Of a DNA stretch of 64,000 bases, positions 41,679 through 50,632 are shown one piece after another (within the stretch, counting starts at the first letter, position 1; the number at the start of each line of letters is the position of its first letter). Origin of the DNA: Parvibaculum sp040882025 (GTDB taxonomy: Bacteria; Pseudomonadota; Alphaproteobacteria; Parvibaculales; Parvibaculaceae). The notes beneath the pieces were generated by a model that was not told where the DNA came from, ran no database searches, and saw only the letters and a program-made list of their open reading frames with translations. Made by a program: the position numbers and the translations under genes. The DNA lies in the NCBI RefSeq assembly GCF_040882025.1, contig NZ_JBBECC010000169.1:1-64000 (forward strand), written 5' to 3'.

Positions 41679-43994
41679 CTATCCCGACCGCCTGGCACCC
41701 CTCATGCGGCTGTTTTCGATGATACGCATTAACGGCGGCAACATCAGCCAATCGATGAAGAGATTGGACATAATGACCAGCGCGGTCATCGCGCCCAACG
41801 CCCGGTTGACTTCGAAACCCGAGAAGACCAGCGTCCCGAAGCCGAAGGCCAGCGAAGCCGTAATGACCAGCATGGCAACGCCCACTGTTGCGAAAACATG
41901 GTTGATCGACTGCTCGGGATCGAGGCCGCGTGCTCGCGCCTGCTGATACATCAGCAGAAAATAGATTGTATCGTCGACGACCAGGCCGATGGTCATGGCG
42001 GTGACGACGGACGCCGCCAGGCCGATATCCTGATAGAGCAATCCCCAGAGACCGAAACCGACCAGTGAAGGCAGCATGTTGAGAAAGATGCTGAGAAACC
42101 CGAGAAAGGCGTTGCGGAGCGCGAGCCCCACAATGACCGCGATCAGCAAGACCGACACGGCGGTGCTCAACATCATCGAGCGGATGTTGATACCCGAAAG
42201 CTCCGCAAAGAGCAGATTGATGCCGGTGCCGGCGCTTTGCATTGATGGGGGCACATTGGCCGAGAGCCACGCAATCGCGGCCGCGTTGAGCGCTCGGAGT
42301 TCGCTTGAGGTCTTGTGGCGCAGGATGACCGTAACGCGGCTCGATGAACGGCCAACATTGATCTGGTCGTTGAGCGAGGCGCCGTAAGGCAGCGACATCT
42401 CGTAGAGCAGAAAGTATTGCGCAATGAGATCGCGGTTGTCGGGTATACCGCCGGGGTCTGCGGTGACCTCTCCGTTCATGGCCTCATGGACGCGACGCGT
42501 GACGTCTGAAATGGCAACCACACTGACGACGCCGTCCTGCGCGCGCAGCCAGCTCTCGAAATCCGCAAGATGACGCTGGTAATTCGGATCGAAAACCCCT
42601 CCCTCCTCGCCGGCACCGATATCGAATTCGATGATGTTCAAGCCCGTCAATCTGTCCTCGGCGAAATCCGAGGCCTGGCGATAGTCGAAGCGCCAGTCGA
42701 AATATCGCGCAAAATCATCGTCGAGCCGGATATTTCCGATCCAGAACGCGCATGACACGACGATCACGCTGCAGAGAAAGAAAAGCTGCTTGTAATAGCG
42801 ATTTACGAAGTGTCCGAGCGAAATCATCACGGCTTCGGAGCGCTGAACTGCCGGCCGCAAAGGCATTAGAGACAGCATGGCCGGGAGCCACGTGAAGGTG
42901 AAGCAATAGGCGACAGCAATACCGATGACGACGATATTGCCTTGCTGGCGCAGCGGCGGCGCATCGGCCAGGTTCATCGCCATAAAGCCGATCATCGTGG
43001 TGGCGTTGGTCAGCGTAACCGGCCAGAGGTTCATCCGTACCGCTTCGGAAATCGCCTCGCTTTTCGACAACCCGCGTCCAAGGGCGCTGAGTGCCGTGGT
43101 GACGATACGAACGGCGGCGGCCATGTTGACCGTCATGATAATGATCGGACAGGCGACGGTAGCCGTGTTGATTTCCCAGCCGTACCAGCCGGCGACGCCC
43201 ATGGCGGTGGCGCTGGACAAACCCAGCAGCGAAAGTATCGCCAGGCTCGGCAACACGGCACGCACGAAAATGAACATGACGATCGCGGTGACGACCAGGC
43301 TAATCGGAATCAATACCATCGCGTCGTTTATCGCCGCTTCCGAGAAGGTGCCCATTAGCACGACATTGCCGGTAAGCTTTACCTCGATGCCGGGATGGTC
43401 GGCTTCGAAGGCAGCGGCCAGCGCGCGGCTCGCGGCAATGATTGCCCGCACTTCGGTCGAGCCTTCAACCGGAAGATTAAAATTGACGAGGATGCCGGCG
43501 GCGCGCGCATCCTCGGCCAAGAGACGATTGCGGATCATCAGATCGTCGAGCGCAATTCGTTCGATCTCTTGCGCCGCCTCCGGCGTGACGCGCGATGGAT
43601 CTGGCACAAGATCGGCGACCGTAAAACTGTCCGTGTCAGCAGAGACATAAGGGAAATTGGTCAACGCATCGACCCGCGTCGAATGCGGCAGCTGCCAGGC
43701 TCGATCAACCAGATCGCCAATGGCCGCCAGCACGTCGGGCTCGGTCACCTTGCGGCCTCCGGCCCAGACCACCAGCAGCACGTTGTTGTTCTGGCCGTAT
43801 CTGGCATCGAATGCCTGCAGAGTCTTGAGGCCCGCGCTCTCAGGTCCGAAGAATACGCGGGTGTCGGAAGAAATCGTGAATTGGGCAATGCCCGCGGCTG
43901 CCACAAGAAAAAGGCCCAAGCACAATGCTATGGTTGTGCGTGGCAATCGCAATACAGGATTCATCATTCCGGCCATGAAACGGCGCTGCCCCAC
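41679..43994 (-). CDS. RND/MMPL-family transporter
   Basis: 771 residues with two tandem halves, each starting with a helix and a large periplasmic loop followed by five helices, as in hydrophobe/amphiphile efflux and MMPL proteins. The GLVVDDTIYFLL motif near residue 668 is the charged transmembrane segment of the proton relay. The size and single-gene form resemble lipid- or hopanoid-exporting RND proteins such as HpnN-like, rather than AcrB (about 1040). No membrane-fusion protein is adjacent. The start is a GTG with GGGAG upstream; ATG at 43976 is an alternative. It lies 160 bp from the PilZ-like methyltransferase on the same strand. Confidence 0.87.
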   Translation of the reverse strand: MGQRRFMAGMMNPVLRLPRTTIALCLGLFLVAAAGIAQFTISSDTRVFFGPESAGLKTLQAFDARYGQNNNVLLVVWAGGRKVTEPDVLAAIGDLVDRAWQLPHSTRVDALTNFPYVSADTDSFTVADLVPDPSRVTPEAAQEIERIALDDLMIRNRLLAEDARAAGILVNFNLPVEGSTEVRAIIAASRALAAAFEADHPGIEVKLTGNVVLMGTFSEAAINDAMVLIPISLVVTAIVMFIFVRAVLPSLAILSLLGLSSATAMGVAGWYGWEINTATVACPIIIMTVNMAAAVRIVTTALSALGRGLSKSEAISEAVRMNLWPVTLTNATTMIGFMAMNLADAPPLRQQGNIVVIGIAVAYCFTFTWLPAMLSLMPLRPAVQRSEAVMISLGHFVNRYYKQLFFLCSVIVVSCAFWIGNIRLDDDFARYFDWRFDYRQASDFAEDRLTGLNIIEFDIGAGEEGGVFDPNYQRHLADFESWLRAQDGVVSVVAISDVTRRVHEAMNGEVTADPGGIPDNRDLIAQYFLLYEMSLPYGASLNDQINVGRSSSRVTVILRHKTSSELRALNAAAIAWLSANVPPSMQSAGTGINLLFAELSGINIRSMMLSTAVSVLLIAVIVGLALRNAFLGFLSIFLNMLPSLVGFGLWGLLYQDIGLAASVVTAMTIGLVVDDTIYFLLMYQQARARGLDPEQSINHVFATVGVAMLVITASLAFGFGTLVFSGFEVNRALGAMTALVIMSNLFIDWLMLPPLMRIIENSRMRGARRSG

Positions 43995-44255
43995 CCGACT
44001 CCCATTCAGCGCGCGGCTAACTTGGGCGATTTCCGCCGCAAAGAAAAGCGGCGAGTTCAGAGAGCGTTAACGGTTGGGTAACATGGCCGGAAACGAGGAT
44101 TTAACGCAAAGGGCAATATTATGACGTCCGTACCACTGCCCCACGCTGCTTTACAGACGATGTGAAAGCGGCGCGAGGCATCGGAAATCGGGGATCGAAG
44201 AGGGACCGGCCGCAGGACAATGTGAACCGGCTCCGGGAAGATCGGCGGACGGATC

Positions 44256-45584
44256 ATGAGCGACACAGCGCTCGTCAACCTGGCTACAGTCGGCACCGAT
44301 GAGCTGCAGGCAATGCCGGTCGCCGTCTTTACATCCGGCCTCGAATCCATGTCTGCCGACGCAATCGTACGCTTCCGGCGCATGCGCAAGCTTAGCGCGA
44401 TGCATCGACAGGCGCTCGAGAAGTATCTCGTCGAACATCCCGAGAAACGTCCCCGCCAGAATGGCGCGGAATCCGAGGCCGACGAGAAGACCGACGCCAA
44501 AGCGGTTCGGCCGAAGGAAGCCGGCCTCGTCATGGAATTCCTGCTCCGGCTGATCGCCTGGTGGGAGGGCATGGACACCGACGACATTGCTCGGGTCAAG
44601 GGTGTTACGCGCCGGAAGAAGAAAAAGAAGAAGAAGGAGGAGAAGAAGAAGAAGGAGAAGAAAGTCGCGCCGGCACCGAAACCGCAAGCAGCGGTTCCAC
44701 CGCCCGAAGCGACGGACACGCCGGCCGAGACACCCGAACCGCCTGCGCTCGGTCGCATAGACATCATACAGAAACTCTGGGGCGACGGCTTCAGTCTGCC
44801 CGGCGGCAGCGAATTCGCGATCAAACTGGTCCGTCCCCTCGGATTCGAAAAGGATGGGCTCTATCTCGATCTGGCGCCCGGTCTCGGCGGCGCGATGCGC
44901 GCCATCGCGACAACTTTTGGCGTGACAATCAAAGGTCTGGAGACGGACGCCCAGCTTGCGACAGCCGGACACGAGTTGTCCGAGCGCGCTGCGGTCGCCA
45001 CAACCGCGCCGATCGTCGCTTGTCCGGACGGATTTGCGGCCGAGGATTTCGAGCCGGAAAGTCAGCATACGGCGATTTTCATACGTGAAGCATTGTTCGC
45101 CGTCGAAGACAAACAGGCGATGTTCACATTCATTGGTCGCGCACTGCGTGACGGCGGCGCCCTGATGTTCACGGATTTTGTGCTTGCCGGTGGCGGCATC
45201 GACGACAATGCACTGATGGTCTGGAGCAACGCCGAAGCAGCACCGGTGTTTCCATGGACCGAGGCGCAATACCGGGACGCCCTAGAATCTCAACATTACA
45301 AAATAGAAAGTATCGACGACCTGACCGCTGAATATCTGCCGCTTATCCACGCTGGATGGCGGCATTTCCACGATTGCCTGCAAAACGCCAAACTTCCGCC
45401 CGAAACGGCAGCCATGTTGATGCGTGAAGGCAATGCATGGCTGGCCCGTAGCCGGGCACTCGAAACCGGAATGCTTCGCCTCCTTCGTGTCCACGCGCTG
45501 CGCCAACCGGCCAGCACGGCAGCGATGGCGGCCCCCGGAGAGGAGCGAGGAGCAGATGCGGAGCTTGTCGATGAACCGCAGTGA
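44256..45584 (+). CDS. SAM methyltransferase with polylysine linker (small N-methyltransferase type)
   Basis: 442 residues. Residues about 1-115 form a helical N-terminal part. A lysine/glutamate block (about residues 123-140, consisting almost only of K with E) and a Pro/Ala linker connect it to a class I methyltransferase domain from about 165. There GFSLPGGSEFAIKLV and LYLDLAPGLGG (motif I, degenerate at the first Gly) resemble phosphoethanolamine or small-molecule N-methyltransferases. The polylysine run is encoded by AAG/AAA with few synonymous breaks and may be nucleic acid- or membrane-binding. The next genes make phosphatidylserine and phosphatidylethanolamine. A lipid headgroup substrate is therefore a fair guess. 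Confidence 0.72.
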   Translation: MSDTALVNLATVGTDELQAMPVAVFTSGLESMSADAIVRFRRMRKLSAMHRQALEKYLVEHPEKRPRQNGAESEADEKTDAKAVRPKEAGLVMEFLLRLIAWWEGMDTDDIARVKGVTRRKKKKKKKEEKKKKEKKVAPAPKPQAAVPPPEATDTPAETPEPPALGRIDIIQKLWGDGFSLPGGSEFAIKLVRPLGFEKDGLYLDLAPGLGGAMRAIATTFGVTIKGLETDAQLATAGHELSERAAVATTAPIVACPDGFAAEDFEPESQHTAIFIREALFAVEDKQAMFTFIGRALRDGGALMFTDFVLAGGGIDDNALMVWSNAEAAPVFPWTEAQYRDALESQHYKIESIDDLTAEYLPLIHAGWRHFHDCLQNAKLPPETAAMLMREGNAWLARSRALETGMLRLLRVHALRQPASTAAMAAPGEERGADAELVDEPQ

Positions 45585-45792
45585 CGGTCAAACAGACGGA
45601 GCCGCCGAAGCACAGGCGGAAAGGACAATGCGAGATACAGAAGCGTCAACAGGTCGCGATACCCACCGCGTTGAACCAATTCTGGATGCTTCCGGCACGC
45701 TTCGGCGCAATGTACTTCGCCGACTGAGTGCGGCGCGCGCCGAGCAGACCGAGAGCGTCAGCTCGGACGGAAGTACGCGTTCCACGCGCTAG
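45556..45792 (+). CDS. Small hypothetical protein
   Basis: 78 residues starting at an ATG with GAGGAG just upstream, overlapping the methyltransferase end by 29 bp in another frame. The product is hydrophilic, rich in Ser, Thr, Arg and Glu, with no recognisable domain; a second ATG at 45571 is in frame. It fills an otherwise empty 225-bp gap and is coupled by position. Whether it is translated is unclear. Confidence 0.35.
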   Translation: MRSLSMNRSDGQTDGAAEAQAERTMRDTEASTGRDTHRVEPILDASGTLRRNVLRRLSAARAEQTESVSSDGSTRSTR

Positions 45793-45808
45793 CCCCAGAA
45801 GATATTTC

Positions 45809-46684
45809 TCAATCCAGATTCAGGTCGTCCGTTTCGGTTGCTTCCGGGTCGAACTTTGCCATGCGCGTTTTATGGTGCCGATAACGCGTCACAGCGACCG
45901 GAATGGACAATAGATAAACCGCAGCCAGCGCCGTAAAGGTCCACCACGGGTAGCTCAGGATCACGGCCGCGCAGAAGCCAATCAGCAGCAGGATCGGCAG
46001 CACCATGTCGCGGCGGATGCGCAGCCCCATGCGCTTGCCCGAGAATGTCGGTATCTGGCTTACCATCAGGAAGGCGACCGCAAGTGCATGCAGCGCGATC
46101 AGAAGCGGTACCTCCTTGAGCCATTCAACACCGATGAATGTTAGATAGAGCGGCAACATGACGACGCCAGCGGCCGCTGGCGCCGGAATACCGACAAAAT
46201 AATTCCCGGTCCATGCCGGTTTGTCCGGATCTTCCAGCGCAACATTGAACCGCGCCAGCCGCAACGCACAACAGACCGAAAAACCCAGAACCGCAATCCA
46301 CCCGATACCGCCGATTTCGACCAACGACCACAAGTAAAGGACAACGACCGGCGCAACGCCGAAATTGACGAAGTCTGTCAGCGAGTCGAGTTCGGCGCCG
46401 AAGCGGCTGGACCCCTGCAGCATCCGGGCGACGCGCCCGTCCAGCGCATCGAACACGGAAGCGACGATGATGGCGACGACCGCTATTTCGAAACGACCCT
46501 CAATGGCAAAACGGATCGCCGTGAGACCGGCGCACAAGGCCAGCACCGTCAGCGCATTGGGAATGATCGTCCGCACTGGCAATTGCGCGAACTGGCGCGC
46601 GCGGCGCGCGCGCAGCCCCTCGCCGGCCCGGAAACCGGGACCGGAACGCGGCTCGAAGGGTGGGAGAGAACCAGCCATCTTCAT
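45809..46684 (-). CDS. pssA: CDP-diacylglycerol-serine O-phosphatidyltransferase
   Basis: 291 residues. It has the CDP-alcohol phosphotransferase signature DALDGRVARML followed by FGAELDSLTDFVNFG, with the spaced Asp residues that bind the metal and CDP-diacylglycerol, at about residues 79-108. Six or more hydrophobic helices follow. It makes phosphatidylserine from CDP-diacylglycerol and serine. It lies 21 bp after the psd gene on the same strand, the standard pair for phosphatidylethanolamine synthesis. Initiation at the second Met (46678) is possible. Confidence 0.93.
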   Translation of the reverse strand: MKMAGSLPPFEPRSGPGFRAGEGLRARRARQFAQLPVRTIIPNALTVLALCAGLTAIRFAIEGRFEIAVVAIIVASVFDALDGRVARMLQGSSRFGAELDSLTDFVNFGVAPVVVLYLWSLVEIGGIGWIAVLGFSVCCALRLARFNVALEDPDKPAWTGNYFVGIPAPAAAGVVMLPLYLTFIGVEWLKEVPLLIALHALAVAFLMVSQIPTFSGKRMGLRIRRDMVLPILLLIGFCAAVILSYPWWTFTALAAVYLLSIPVAVTRYRHHKTRMAKFDPEATETDDLNLD

Positions 46685-46705
46685 TCGCTCGCTTTCATCC
46701 GCAGC

Positions 46706-47386
46706 TCAGACATGGTGCGGCTCCACGGAGATGGAATCGGCGAGAACGGTCTCGCCACCGATCGATGTTTGTCCCACGGCAACCAGCGGCACCGCTCCCG
46801 CCGGCAAGTAGACATCGAGCCGGCTGCCGAAGCGGATAATGCCAAAACGCTCGCCCGCCGAAAGATCGATGCCTTCGGCGACGTCGCACACGATACGGCG
46901 CGCAACAAGACCTGCGATCTGGACCACCACGACCTGTTCACCATCGGCACGCTCAATGACAAGTGAATTGCGCTCGTTGGCATCGCTGGCCTTGTCGAGA
47001 TCGGCATTGAGGAAGAGCCCGGGCCTGTAGGCAACGCGCTTTACCTTGCCGGCAACCGGCGACCGGTTCACATGGCAATTGAAGACGTTCATGAAGATGC
47101 TGACGCGGGTGCGCGTCATATCGCCGAGACCGAGCTCCTCTGGCGGCGAGGCCTCCACAATCATGTTGACGACACCATCGGCCGGGCTAATGACCAGCCC
47201 TTCACGCGCTGGCGTCACCCGATCCGGATCGCGAAAGAAGTAAATGCACCAAAGCGTCAAGACGACCCCGATCCAGCCCAGGGGATTCCAGATCAGGAAA
47301 AGAACGATCGTCGCGGCGGCAAAAATGAGAATCCAGCGATGACCTTCCTTGTGGATGGGCGTCAGGATCGAAGTCAGGCTGTCCAT
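46706..47386 (-). CDS. psd: Phosphatidylserine decarboxylase proenzyme
   Basis: 226 residues, the short PSD-A form. Two N-terminal hydrophobic helices (about 18-50) anchor it. The domain has ISPADGVV, FMNVFNCHVNRSP with the catalytic His region, and the self-cleavage site FGSR with G187-S188, which yields the pyruvoyl cofactor. It converts phosphatidylserine to phosphatidylethanolamine. It precedes pssA on the same strand by 21 bp; the operon supplies PE. The Atm1-type exporter gene is 68 bp upstream. Confidence 0.94.
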   Translation of the reverse strand: MDSLTSILTPIHKEGHRWILIFAAATIVLFLIWNPLGWIGVVLTLWCIYFFRDPDRVTPAREGLVISPADGVVNMIVEASPPEELGLGDMTRTRVSIFMNVFNCHVNRSPVAGKVKRVAYRPGLFLNADLDKASDANERNSLVIERADGEQVVVVQIAGLVARRIVCDVAEGIDLSAGERFGIIRFGSRLDVYLPAGAVPLVAVGQTSIGGETVLADSISVEPHHV

Positions 47387-47454
47387 GTCGGTCTTTCTAT
47401 CTTGTTTGGGCGACGTCGCGGCACGGGGCAGTGTAACCCGCCGGGTGGCCGGGG

Positions 47455-49389
47455 TTAAGCGTAACCGGAATCGGCACCTATCAATGGTTCGGCGGATGCC
47501 GGCTCCGAACCCGGCGCCGGCGGTATCGGTTCCACGTTGCTTTCTGGAGCCGTTTCGAGCTTCTGGCGGGCGGCTTCAGCCTCGCGCTGACGGTCCCACA
47601 TGGTGGCATAGATTCCACCTTTCGCCAGCAGATCGGCGTGGCGGCCGCGTTCCATCACCCTGCCCTGCTCGAGCACCAGAATTTCGTCGGCATCGATGAC
47701 GGTCGAGAGACGATGGGCGATAATCAGCGTCGTGCGATTTTCGGAGATTCGTTTCAGCGCCGCCTGAATTTCCTTTTCGGTATGGGTGTCGAGCGCCGAG
47801 GTCGCCTCGTCCAGCAACAGGATCGGCGGGTTCTTCAGGATTGTGCGCGCGATCGCGACACGCTGCTTCTCACCGCCCGACAATTTCAGGCCGCGCTCAC
47901 CGACGCGCGTTTCGTAGCCTTTCGGCAAACGCTCGATGAAACCGGATATCTGAGCGAGCCTCGCCGCCGCTTCGACTTCATCGTCGTTCGCATCGGGCCG
48001 GCCGTAGCGGATGTTGTAGCGGATGGTGTCGTTGAAGAGCACTGTGTCCTGCGGGACCATGCCGATCGCGGCGCGCAGGGAAGCCTGCGTCACCTCCCGG
48101 ATGTCCTGTCCGTCGATGCGAACACTACCTTCGGCGATGTCGTAGAAACGATAGAGAATGCGCGAGATCGTCGACTTGCCGGCGCCCGAGGGGCCAACAA
48201 TGGCGAGCGTACGGCCCGCCGGCACGCGAAAGGACACGTCGTCGAGAATGCGCCGGTCCGGATCGTAGAAAAACCCCACATTCTCGAAAACCAGTTCGCC
48301 GCCCATCACCTGGAGTGGACGTGCGTCCGCAGCGTCGCTTATTTCAGGCGGCACCTGCAGCAGATCGAACATGGTTTCCATATCGATCAGCGCCTGACGG
48401 ATTTCGCGATAGACGGTGCCGAGCAGATTAAGCGGCTGGTAGAGCTGAATCAGATAAGCATTGACCATGACAAAAGAACCGACGGTGAGCACGCCAGCCG
48501 CGATACCCTGGGCTGCCATCAGCATCAACGCCGCAAGACCGGTGGTGAAGATCAGCGTCTGGCCGGTGTTGAGCAGTGAGAGCGAGGTCGTCGTCTTGAT
48601 CGCGGCGCGCTCATAGCCCGCCATCGATCGGTCGAAGCGCTTCGCCTCGTGGTCCTCGTTGCCGAAATACTTGACCGTTTCGTAGTTGAGCAGGCTGTCC
48701 ACGGCCTTGGTGTTGGCCTCGGTGTCGAGGTCGTTCATTTCGCGCCGGAAACGTGTGCGCCACTCGGTCACGGCAAAGGTGAAAATCATGTAGACGATGA
48801 CCGTCACGGCCGTGACGACCGCGTACCAGATGTCGAAAGCATAGGCGAGGATGATGCAGACGAGGACAAGTTCGACGATCGTCGGCACGATGTTGAACAG
48901 CGAGAAGCGCAGCAGGAAGTCGATGCCCTTGGTGCCGCGCTCGATCACTCGCGACAATCCGCCGGTCCGGCGGTCGAGATGAAAACGCAGCGAAAGAGCA
49001 TGGAGATGGCGGAAGGTCTCGACAGCGAGTTCACGCACCGCATTTTGTCCGACCTTTGCAAAGACGGCATCGCGGAGTTGGGCCAGCGCCACCATCAGAA
49101 TACGGCCAACGCCATAGGCGACGATCAGTGCCACCGGCACAATGAGGGCCGCAGCGGCGGCGGTTTCGGGCGACAGGCGGTCGACGGCTTCCTTGTAGAG
49201 AAAGGGCACGTAGACCGTGACGGCCTTGGCGCCGATCAGCGCGATCATGGCGATGACGACGCGGGCACGCAGGTCCGAGCGGCCAGCCGGCCAGAGACGC
49301 GGCAGCATCGAGGCAAGCGTCCATCGGTGACCGCGAGGGGTCAATGGCGGTGGTCCGCCTTCTGCGGCGCGGGCGAAATGTCTGGACAT
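47455..49389 (-). CDS. Atm1/HMT1-type ABC exporter (half-transporter, ATPase-permease fusion)
   Basis: 644 residues from the ATG at 49389. A six-helix membrane domain contains the Atm1 hallmark NYETVKYFGNEDHEAKRFD and RTGGLSRVIERGTKGIDFLL. The nucleotide-binding domain has Walker A GPSGAGKST, LSGGEKQRVAIA, and Walker B ILLLDEATSALD with the H-loop AHRLSTV. Relatives export glutathione polysulfide or metal-glutathione complexes and function as homodimers. The C-terminal 50 residues are Pro/Ser-rich and beyond the core. A hairpin at 49444-49476 separates it from the LysM gene. Confidence 0.93.
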   Translation of the reverse strand: MSRHFARAAEGGPPPLTPRGHRWTLASMLPRLWPAGRSDLRARVVIAMIALIGAKAVTVYVPFLYKEAVDRLSPETAAAAALIVPVALIVAYGVGRILMVALAQLRDAVFAKVGQNAVRELAVETFRHLHALSLRFHLDRRTGGLSRVIERGTKGIDFLLRFSLFNIVPTIVELVLVCIILAYAFDIWYAVVTAVTVIVYMIFTFAVTEWRTRFRREMNDLDTEANTKAVDSLLNYETVKYFGNEDHEAKRFDRSMAGYERAAIKTTTSLSLLNTGQTLIFTTGLAALMLMAAQGIAAGVLTVGSFVMVNAYLIQLYQPLNLLGTVYREIRQALIDMETMFDLLQVPPEISDAADARPLQVMGGELVFENVGFFYDPDRRILDDVSFRVPAGRTLAIVGPSGAGKSTISRILYRFYDIAEGSVRIDGQDIREVTQASLRAAIGMVPQDTVLFNDTIRYNIRYGRPDANDDEVEAAARLAQISGFIERLPKGYETRVGERGLKLSGGEKQRVAIARTILKNPPILLLDEATSALDTHTEKEIQAALKRISENRTTLIIAHRLSTVIDADEILVLEQGRVMERGRHADLLAKGGIYATMWDRQREAEAARQKLETAPESNVEPIPPAPGSEPASAEPLIGADSGYA

Positions 49390-49443
49390 CGTGGCCGAGG
49401 GTCTCCGGTTTCCGGGTGTTCGGCAAGCCATATGCCTGAATGC

Positions 49444-49476
49444 CGATGCCCCGCCCGGAACCCGGACGGGGCATCG
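49444..49476. terminator. Hairpin between the LysM gene and the ABC exporter gene
   Basis: CGATGCCCCG and CGGGGCATCG form a perfect 10-bp stem with additional CCGG pairing inside. On the plus strand it is followed by TTCTCTACC; on the minus strand, the direction of transcription, there is no U-run. It may act as a bidirectional structural terminator or as a processing signal between the two genes. Confidence 0.5.
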
Positions 49477-49521
49477 TTCTCTACCCTAGATAAGCGTCTA
49501 TTTCCGAACGGCAACAGACAT

Positions 49522-50490
49522 TTAGCGGTCTTCGGGCGGCGTGGCGAAGACCTGGCCCGGATAAATCAGGTCCGGATCGCGAATCTGGTCCTTGTTGGCC
49601 TCGTAGATGACCGTGTAGCGGAAGCCCGACCCATAGAGGCGGCGGGCAATATTCCAGAGGTTGTTGCCCGGCTGGATGACGACCTTGCCCTCCTTGAGCG
49701 CCGCCAGAACCGCCGAGGGCTCGCCTCGCTCGAAGGGCACTTCGACGCGGCCGACAACGCGGCCCTGGTCGTCGAGCTGGTCGATGCGCAGCGCATACTG
49801 GCCGGGTGCGATTTCGACGTCCGGACGCAGTTCCCAGCGGCCTGCGGGGTCGGCCGTCGTCTGGCCGACGGGATCGCCGCCGACATAGACGCGGACCGTG
49901 GCGCCGGCCTCGGCGCGGCCGGAGATGATCAGATTGCCGTTTTCGTCATAGTCCACCGTTTCGAGGATCAGGCTGCCGGCGTCGGAGGGGACGCCCGGTC
50001 CCTGCAGCACAACGCTTGCCTTGCCGGGCTCGCTGCGAACGACAAGGGCCGGCTTGTCCGGCTGGTCGGGGACGACAACGGAGACGACCTGCAGGGAATC
50101 CCTTGTGCTGCCGTCCGGATTGACGGCGGTGAGGTTCAGTTCGATCGTGCCGGGCTTGAGCGGCTCATCGAGGACGGCGACCCATTCGCCGCGGGCATCG
50201 GCCGTCGTTTCGGCGACCACCTCGCCATTGGCCTTGACCTGGACGCGGGCACCGGGAAGGGCTCGGCCGGCGGCGAGCGTCGCGCCGTCGCGTTCGACGC
50301 GGACGATGTCGAAAGTGGGGATGGCCGGGTCGGCGGCTTCGTCGAAAACCTCAATATCTTCAGGTACTTCGCCTTCGACCGCGACCTCGGCGGGCGCCGG
50401 CTCTCCGTCGCCGCGCAGGAAAAACCAGTAGCCTGCGGCAAGCAGCGCAAGAGCCACCACAAAGGCGCCGACAATCGCTCCGAATTTCAT
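49522..50490 (-). CDS. LysM-domain peptidoglycan-associated protein with beta-sandwich repeats
   Basis: 322 residues. An N-terminal membrane helix (about 5-25) anchors the protein. An acidic Pro-rich stretch is followed by Ig/fibronectin-like beta-domains, with repeated GARVQVKANGEVVAETTADARGEW-type and GATVRVYVGGDPVGQTTADPAGRW-type elements. The C-terminal LysM motif (IQPGNNLWNIARRLYGSGFRYTVIYEANK, about 270-300) binds peptidoglycan and ends in DPDLIYPGQVFATP. It probably tethers at or spans the envelope. Transcribed toward the ABC exporter gene. Confidence 0.87.
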   Translation of the reverse strand: MKFGAIVGAFVVALALLAAGYWFFLRGDGEPAPAEVAVEGEVPEDIEVFDEAADPAIPTFDIVRVERDGATLAAGRALPGARVQVKANGEVVAETTADARGEWVAVLDEPLKPGTIELNLTAVNPDGSTRDSLQVVSVVVPDQPDKPALVVRSEPGKASVVLQGPGVPSDAGSLILETVDYDENGNLIISGRAEAGATVRVYVGGDPVGQTTADPAGRWELRPDVEIAPGQYALRIDQLDDQGRVVGRVEVPFERGEPSAVLAALKEGKVVIQPGNNLWNIARRLYGSGFRYTVIYEANKDQIRDPDLIYPGQVFATPPEDR

Positions 50491-50632
50491 GTGTCCGTTC
50501 CCTCGCCCGTTGGCGTGCGTGCCGAAATGAGACGAAAATCGCGCCGCGCACAGTCTATCGCGTAACTTGCAAATACGGCACCAATGTGAATGCTCCCCCT
50601 CGATAAACTCAACAACGAAAGAAGCTTAGCCG

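Noticed and set aside
49444..49476. Definite rho-independent terminator.
   Set aside because: The stem is good, but there is no U-run in the minus-strand direction of transcription, so only moderate confidence is given.
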